64,000 nucleotides of DNA from Ekhidna lutea (lineage in GTDB: Bacteria > Bacteroidota > Bacteroidia > Cytophagales > Cyclobacteriaceae), in contig NZ_FZPD01000002.1 of NCBI RefSeq assembly GCF_900188325.1, positions 434,001 to 498,000 of the forward strand, given 5' to 3'. This document shows positions 60,266-64,000 of this stretch, piece after piece. The notes beneath the pieces are model-generated. The model did no database searches. It was not told where the DNA came from and saw only the letters and a program-made list of their open reading frames with translations. The translations under genes and the position numbers were made by a program. The first letter of the stretch is position 1. Each line of letters opens with the position of its first letter.

Positions 60266-60850
60266 CTACCAGAAGTAATAAGGCTTGATCATAAAGTAAA
60301 CCACCACACCCGTGATAGAAACATATAACCAAACCGGATAGGTATATTTAACCATCCTCTTATGTCGTTCGATTTGATCTGTAAGCGCATAATAAAATGC
60401 AAACAGAACGAATGGGACGACCAATATAGACAGTAAAATATGACTTGCTAGAATAACCAAATAAACGACCCTACTGTTTCCTGCCTGAGCCAATTCTTTT
60501 TCATTTAATTCACCATCATAATTCAAATCCCCAAACTTGACAGACTCCACGCTTGAATGATACAGGATATAAGACACCAAAAAGAGTACTCCTAAGAAGA
60601 GAGAAGCAAACATAAATGAGCGGTGAATTTTGATGTTGCCATTCTTGATGGCTATCAAAGCAGCAATCAATGTCATTACCGTTAATGAGTTGATTGTAGC
60701 ATGTAATCCCGGTAGTAACCTCACCCAATCGCCGGCAAATGAAAGCTTAGCAGGAAACAAGATCAAAAATGCGACCACAACAGGTATCAGGATTGAAATC
60801 AAATAAATGATCCTTAAATAAACTTTATTATCTGCTTGTGCCTTTGCCAT
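60266..60850 (-). CDS. DUF420 membrane protein with inserted EF-hand loop
   Basis: A 194-residue inner-membrane protein of the DUF420 family, which is linked to caa3 oxidase assembly (CtaM-like). It has about five spans (LIPVVVAFLILFPA, INSLTVMTLIAALIAI, FASLFLGVLFLVSYILYHSS, LVILASHILLSILVVPFVLF, VWLYVSITGVVVYFMI) with the conserved HATINSLTV and HRSFM His residues. Between spans 3 and 4 is DLNYDGELNEKE (residues 108-119), a canonical EF-hand calcium loop with D1, N3, D5, G6 and E12. It overlaps the SCO-like gene upstream by 23 bases. Confidence 0.88.
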   Translation of the reverse strand: MAKAQADNKVYLRIIYLISILIPVVVAFLILFPAKLSFAGDWVRLLPGLHATINSLTVMTLIAALIAIKNGNIKIHRSFMFASLFLGVLFLVSYILYHSSVESVKFGDLNYDGELNEKELAQAGNSRVVYLVILASHILLSILVVPFVLFAFYYALTDQIERHKRMVKYTYPVWLYVSITGVVVYFMIKPYYFW

Positions 60851-61253
60851 ATGATTGCTGAAGTGTTAAAATGTCCAGTTCGGTCAGAAGCTGATCTACC
60901 CCTTCCCTGTTCAAATTATATGCGCCCCAGAGTCCTTCCTTATTGATTAAAACCAAATCAGCCTCTGGTTGATTAAGACAATCAAAGTATTCCTGACTGT
61001 TGTAAATCAAATTGGCTGAACGCTTGTCTGCGCCATAGATCACCCGATTCATGTAGTTCGTTTCAACAACGCTTAACGAATCATCTTTTGAAGCAATGGT
61101 TATCTGCTCATATGCAAGACAGCCTTCAGGAACCGGATTCTGCAACTCCAATGAAAAGTTGTTGCTTCCGAATAATTGAAGGAATAAATACCAGACCACT
61201 GGTATCAGGAATACTACGAAGAATGCGAGTCGCTTTAGTCCTTTGCTACGCAA
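60828..61253 (-). CDS. Degenerate SCO-like (thioredoxin-fold) membrane-anchored protein
   Basis: A 141-residue protein with one N-terminal anchor (LAFFVVFLIPVVWYLFLQLF). Its place, between the subunit IV gene and DUF420, is where SCO1/SenC copper chaperones usually stand in such operons. The C-terminal half ends DLVLINKEGLWGAYNLN then REGVDQLLTELDIL, which looks like the last strand-helix of an SCO domain (DKEGxIRGxY...). The SCO CxxxC copper motif and its distal His are missing; only two isolated Cys remain. So it is probably a truncated or redeployed SCO relative that cannot bind copper in the normal way. It follows subunit IV by 4 bases. Confidence 0.6.
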   Translation of the reverse strand: MRSKGLKRLAFFVVFLIPVVWYLFLQLFGSNNFSLELQNPVPEGCLAYEQITIASKDDSLSVVETNYMNRVIYGADKRSANLIYNSQEYFDCLNQPEADLVLINKEGLWGAYNLNREGVDQLLTELDILTLQQSYGKGTSR

Positions 61254-61257
61254 TGTT

Positions 61258-61587
61258 TTAAGTCAGTGCTTCTAAGATCGCTCCACCCTGATAAATCATG
61301 ATAAAGATGAAGAATACTACGAATAGCATCGGTAACACAATAGACATCTTTAATGACTTCTTCTCATGCCCGAGGTGCATGAACTCTGCCACAATGTAGT
61401 AAGCTTTCACAATTGTCAGCGCAATGAAAACGATGATTCGAATCCACTTATGCTCGTGTGGCACAGTGAATGCAATACCGAATTCAACAGCAGTAATTAC
61501 AGCCAGGTAAATCATTACCTTGATGAAATTCTTAACTTTCGCCTTATTTACCGGCTTTACTTCAACTTGTTGGGTTTGCTGCTCCAT
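61258..61587 (-). CDS. Cytochrome c oxidase subunit IV (small)
   Basis: A 109-residue protein with three spans: VMIYLAVITAVEFGIAFTV, WIRIIVFIALTIVKAYYIVA and MSIVLPMLFVVFFIFIMIYQ. The pattern EHKWIRIIVF followed by KAYYIVAEFMHLGHEKK is that of the Bacteroidota/prokaryotic oxidase subunit IV (COX4_pro type). It probably stabilises the caa3 complex in the inner membrane. It follows subunit III by 20 bases in the same operon. Confidence 0.9.
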   Translation of the reverse strand: MEQQTQQVEVKPVNKAKVKNFIKVMIYLAVITAVEFGIAFTVPHEHKWIRIIVFIALTIVKAYYIVAEFMHLGHEKKSLKMSIVLPMLFVVFFIFIMIYQGGAILEALT

Positions 61588-61607
61588 TTATATTGACAAT
61601 TATGCTA

Positions 61608-62351
61608 TTATACTAAGTAAAAGAATGTGAAAACAAAGACCCATACCAGATCCACAAAGTGCCAGTAGAGACCGACCTTTTCTACCATTTCGTAGTGTCC
61701 TCGTTTCTCGAAAATACCTACTGTAGCCTGATAGAATATGATGAAGTTGATAAGAACCCCACTGAATACGTGAAAGCCGTGAAAGCCTGTAATGAAAAAG
61801 AAGAGTGCGGCAAAGTTGGGAGGTCCGTACGGGTTGGAGGTTAATCCCGCTCCCCATAAGAATTTAGTCCCATCCTCTGCTGTCATTTCAACACCATGAA
61901 TAAAATGACTCCATTCCCATGCCTGACATCCTAAGAATACCAAGCCTCCAAGAATTGTCCAAAGCATCCATTTCTCTACTCCTTTTCTGTCCATTCGCTC
62001 GCCGGCTTCCACAGCCAATACCATGGTCACACTACTCACGATGAGGATGAATGTCATAATACCAACGAAAACAAGTGGAAGCTCAACACCATGTAAAAAT
62101 GGAACAGCCTCAAAAACCTTTTCAGGAATTGGCCACCATTCTTGTGAGAATGTAAAGTTCTCAACTGTTCCTTCATACGCCTGGTGGCTGAAACGGATCA
62201 AACCGTAGGTGATCAATAAAGCAGAGAATGTGAAGGCATCTGACAATAGGAAAAACCACATCATCAGCTTGCCGTAGCTTGCTTTCATAGGTGATACACC
62301 GCCACCCCAGATATTCTTCTTTTCTTCTACTATTACAGCCGATTCAGCCAT
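61608..62351 (-). CDS. Cytochrome c oxidase subunit III (first of two, 247 residues)
   Basis: Part of the aa3/caa3 haem-copper oxidase. MKASYGKLMMWFFLLSDAFT is the start of the first span, followed by further spans (LVFVGIMTFILIVSSVTMVL, WMLWTILGGLVFLGCQAWEW). Near the end the family signatures ALFFFITGFHGFHVFSGVLI and EKVGLYWHFVDLVWVFVFTF are complete. It lies 18 bases after the shorter subunit III gene. Two subunit III genes in tandem are common in this phylum and may form a heterodimer. Length is as usual. Confidence 0.93.
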   Translation of the reverse strand: MAESAVIVEEKKNIWGGGVSPMKASYGKLMMWFFLLSDAFTFSALLITYGLIRFSHQAYEGTVENFTFSQEWWPIPEKVFEAVPFLHGVELPLVFVGIMTFILIVSSVTMVLAVEAGERMDRKGVEKWMLWTILGGLVFLGCQAWEWSHFIHGVEMTAEDGTKFLWGAGLTSNPYGPPNFAALFFFITGFHGFHVFSGVLINFIIFYQATVGIFEKRGHYEMVEKVGLYWHFVDLVWVFVFTFFYLV

Positions 62352-62369
62352 TCGTTTAGGTATTTAGGT

Positions 62370-62945
62370 TTAATTATTGAAAATCAAAAATAAGTATAAA
62401 TACAACCAAAGTCCACCAAGAAAATGCCAGAAAGTGGTACACATTTCCATACGAACCATACTTTTGGAATGAACCTTATACTTAAATGCTTTTACAAGGA
62501 CAATAAAAAGGAAAATGATCGCTCCTGCAAGGTGAACAACATGTAATCCTGTGAATATATAGACAAATGATCCCGCAGGATTCCCAACAAAATGATGTCC
62601 ATTTTCCACGAGTTGACCCCAGGCATTAAATTGACCAACAATGAAGGCGATTGCCAGCATAGCTGTGATCCCAAGTCCTATCCTAATGTTTTTGATGTTG
62701 TTTCTTTTCGCAGAAATATACGCAAAGTGCATACTTATACTACTCAACACGATCACAACCGTTGTATACTGAAACAGCGAGGGGAAATCGATATACACCC
62801 AATTTCCAACTGACTTCTTCACAATATATGCGCTGGATAGCGAGATGAATATCATCACTACCGATACCAGAAACAACCACATCGCAAATTTCTGCGGATG
62901 CATCGACCTTACCTGATTATTCTTCACTTCCATCTCTCCTGTCAT
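62370..62945 (-). CDS. Cytochrome c oxidase subunit III (second, 191 residues)
   Basis: A shorter subunit III with five spans: FAMWLFLVSVVMIFISLSSA, TTVVIVLSSISMHFAYISAK, GLGITAMLAIAFIVGQFNAW, VYIFTGLHVVHLAGAIIFLF and CTTFWHFLGGLWLYLYLFLI. The GLHVVHLAG and WHFLGGLW motifs are kept. It starts four bases inside the cyoE stop (ATGA), so translation is coupled. It belongs to the caa3-type complex made with the 247-residue subunit III. Confidence 0.92.
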   Translation of the reverse strand: MTGEMEVKNNQVRSMHPQKFAMWLFLVSVVMIFISLSSAYIVKKSVGNWVYIDFPSLFQYTTVVIVLSSISMHFAYISAKRNNIKNIRIGLGITAMLAIAFIVGQFNAWGQLVENGHHFVGNPAGSFVYIFTGLHVVHLAGAIIFLFIVLVKAFKYKVHSKSMVRMEMCTTFWHFLGGLWLYLYLFLIFNN

Positions 62946-63832
62946 AGCTTATCTAATAAAAATGTTATCTGTACGATCGGCAAGTAAATGAAGGACCCGA
63001 ACATGATCCTTCGTGCTTTCTGATTCGATGTATCTTTCATCAGGCTAAATGTGGTGGCGAGAAATAACACCCCACAAATAGTCGCAACCACTCCACTGGT
63101 CAATCCTGTAAGTCCAAACATGGTGGGTAGTAAGCCCAATGGTAATAAAAACAACGTATAGACCATGATGTTTATCGCCGTATTCAAATCTTTTGATCCC
63201 CCTCCCGGAAGTAACTTAAAGCCTGCCTTTTTATAGTCTTCGTCCGATACCCAGGCAATCGCCCAAAAGTGGGGAAACTGCCAGATGAATTGAATGCCAA
63301 AGATGATCATCGCCTCATATGAAAGCACACCACTTGCAGCAGCCCACCCAATCATTGGTGGCAGTGCTCCAGGGATGGCACCAACAAATACGGCTATTGA
63401 TCCCACTCGCTTAAGCGGTGTGTACACAAATGCATATAGAAGCAGTGAAAGCAATGATAATGCTGTAGCCAATATGTTTGTGGCAATGAGCATCATTCCC
63501 AATCCGGCGACACCTGTGATGATGCTAAACCAAACTGCTTCTGTATCAGTGATTCGATTGGAAGGTATTGGTCTATTCCGGGTACGATTCATGATCGCAT
63601 CGTACTTTTGCTCTATTACCTGATTGATGGTGACCGACGATCCTGAAACAAGGAATCCTGCTAATAAAAAGAGTACAAAACTTCCCCAGTTTATTGATGA
63701 CTGACTTGCTAAAGCGTATCCAAACCCGGATGAAAAAACGACCAAAAATGAAAGTCTTGGCTTGAGCAATTCATAGAAGGCTTTCAGTCTGGTAGCCGTT
63801 GTAAGATCGATATGTGAAACAGTTGAATTCAC
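62942..63832 (-). CDS. cyoE: Protohaem IX farnesyltransferase (haem O synthase)
   Basis: Adds a farnesyl tail to haem B to make haem O, which CtaA then turns into haem A for the oxidase. It is 296 residues with nine spans. The UbiA-type motif NQVIEQKYDAIMNRTRNRPI is intact with the Asp and Arg residues that bind the prenyl diphosphate. A second loop is AWVSDEDYKKAGFKLLPGGG. The start is GTG at 63832, sharing GTGA with the ctaA stop. It is the natural partner of ctaA upstream; the gene is also called ctaB. Confidence 0.94.
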   Translation of the reverse strand: MNSTVSHIDLTTATRLKAFYELLKPRLSFLVVFSSGFGYALASQSSINWGSFVLFLLAGFLVSGSSVTINQVIEQKYDAIMNRTRNRPIPSNRITDTEAVWFSIITGVAGLGMMLIATNILATALSLLSLLLYAFVYTPLKRVGSIAVFVGAIPGALPPMIGWAAASGVLSYEAMIIFGIQFIWQFPHFWAIAWVSDEDYKKAGFKLLPGGGSKDLNTAINIMVYTLFLLPLGLLPTMFGLTGLTSGVVATICGVLFLATTFSLMKDTSNQKARRIMFGSFIYLPIVQITFLLDKL

Positions 63833-64000
63833 TTCTGAAACTTGAGTCGCAAAGTTAAGTAAAACAGGTAGCTAAATATGCCCACAGCTAAAATTAAATG
63901 CAGAGGTTGCAGCCAAAAGGGAAAAGAAAATTTAACCATTCCGATTCCGGCAATCATCGCTAAAAAAACAAGGAATACGTTACCCAGTGTGGCATTTACC
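63829..64000 (-). CDS. ctaA: Haem A synthase, C-terminal end (runs off the window)
   Basis: The visible 56 residues, read on the minus strand, are the end of a CtaA/COX15 protein. They hold two spans, NATLGNVFLVFLAMIAGIGM and the closing HLILAVGIFSYLFYLTLRLK, with the FPFWLQPLHLILA block whose His is a haem-ligand type residue in this family. It converts haem O to haem A, so its place beside cyoE is expected. The start and most of the protein lie beyond the window edge. Confidence 0.8.
   Translation of the reverse strand, partial: VNATLGNVFLVFLAMIAGIGMVKFSFPFWLQPLHLILAVGIFSYLFYLTLRLKFQK

Noticed and set aside
1-64000. tRNA, rRNA, transposase, integrase or phage genes
   Set aside because: No cloverleaf, rRNA signature or recombinase motif was noticed in reading both strands, although a tool-based scan could still find a small RNA.

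Overview
The window reads as chromosome of a marine-type, gliding-lineage Bacteroidota, most likely order Cytophagales. The reasons are a type IX secretion type B adhesin followed by a PorP/SprF protein, a three-domain IspG, TonB receptors with a carboxypeptidase-regulatory-like N-terminus, a caa3-type oxidase assembly operon with two subunit III genes, many lipoproteins, TAnnTTTG promoter boxes, and palindromic intergenic repeats of the kind scattered through such genomes. No rRNA, tRNA, CRISPR array, transposase or phage gene was seen. Species cannot be named from the sequence.

Layout. 1-6.5 kb (minus strand): 5' part of thrS, a TPR lipoprotein, an XRE/S24 regulator with a small partner, a GT2 glycosyltransferase, an unknown lipoprotein, an SGNH esterase, a GNAT enzyme and a MmcQ/YjbR protein. 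6.9-20.6 kb (minus strand): an RHS polymorphic-toxin island. It holds a 2484-residue secreted RHS protein with nine FN3 modules (seven nearly identical) and a C-terminal L,D-transpeptidase-like domain, a small lipoprotein directly behind it (likely immunity), a 650-bp mosaic of hairpin repeats, an RHS partner protein and a beta-barrel-like protein. 21-24.2 kb (plus): a three-gene redox set of di-haem DHOR cytochrome, Rieske lipoprotein and OprP-like porin. 25.3-28.8 kb: a zinc-type regulon of a Fur-family (Zur-like) repressor, a His-rich TonB receptor and an acidic lipoprotein, with three matching inverted-repeat operators. 28.9-41.6 kb: acyl-CoA synthetase, YceI-TPR protein, AraC regulator, a secreted LanC-fold lipoprotein, a membrane protein, a CadC-like regulator, bestrophin, an FG-GAP lipoprotein, a Crp/SnoaL-like/DoxX group and an acyl-CoA dehydrogenase. 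41.8-46.3 kb: a PIN-like protein between dispersed repeats, ispG, a ParE-type toxin-antitoxin pair and an SDR enzyme. 46.4-47.9 kb: MlaE-MlaF lipid transporter without an adjacent MCE subunit. 48-52.9 kb: PKD-rich T9SS type B surface protein plus PorP/SprF. 52.9-59.7 kb: a giant outer-membrane protein overlapping an NtrY-like histidine kinase. 59.7-64 kb: cytochrome oxidase biogenesis operon (ctaA end, cyoE, two coxC, coxD-like subunit IV, a degenerate SCO-like protein, DUF420 with an EF-hand loop, a small membrane protein, DUF983).

The strongest candidates for something new are the RHS/L,D-transpeptidase toxin with a putative lipoprotein immunity gene and its hairpin-repeat scar region, the Zur-like regulon, and the secreted LanC-fold protein that lacks the zinc ligands. 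All functions are read from sequence motifs; no database search was possible.
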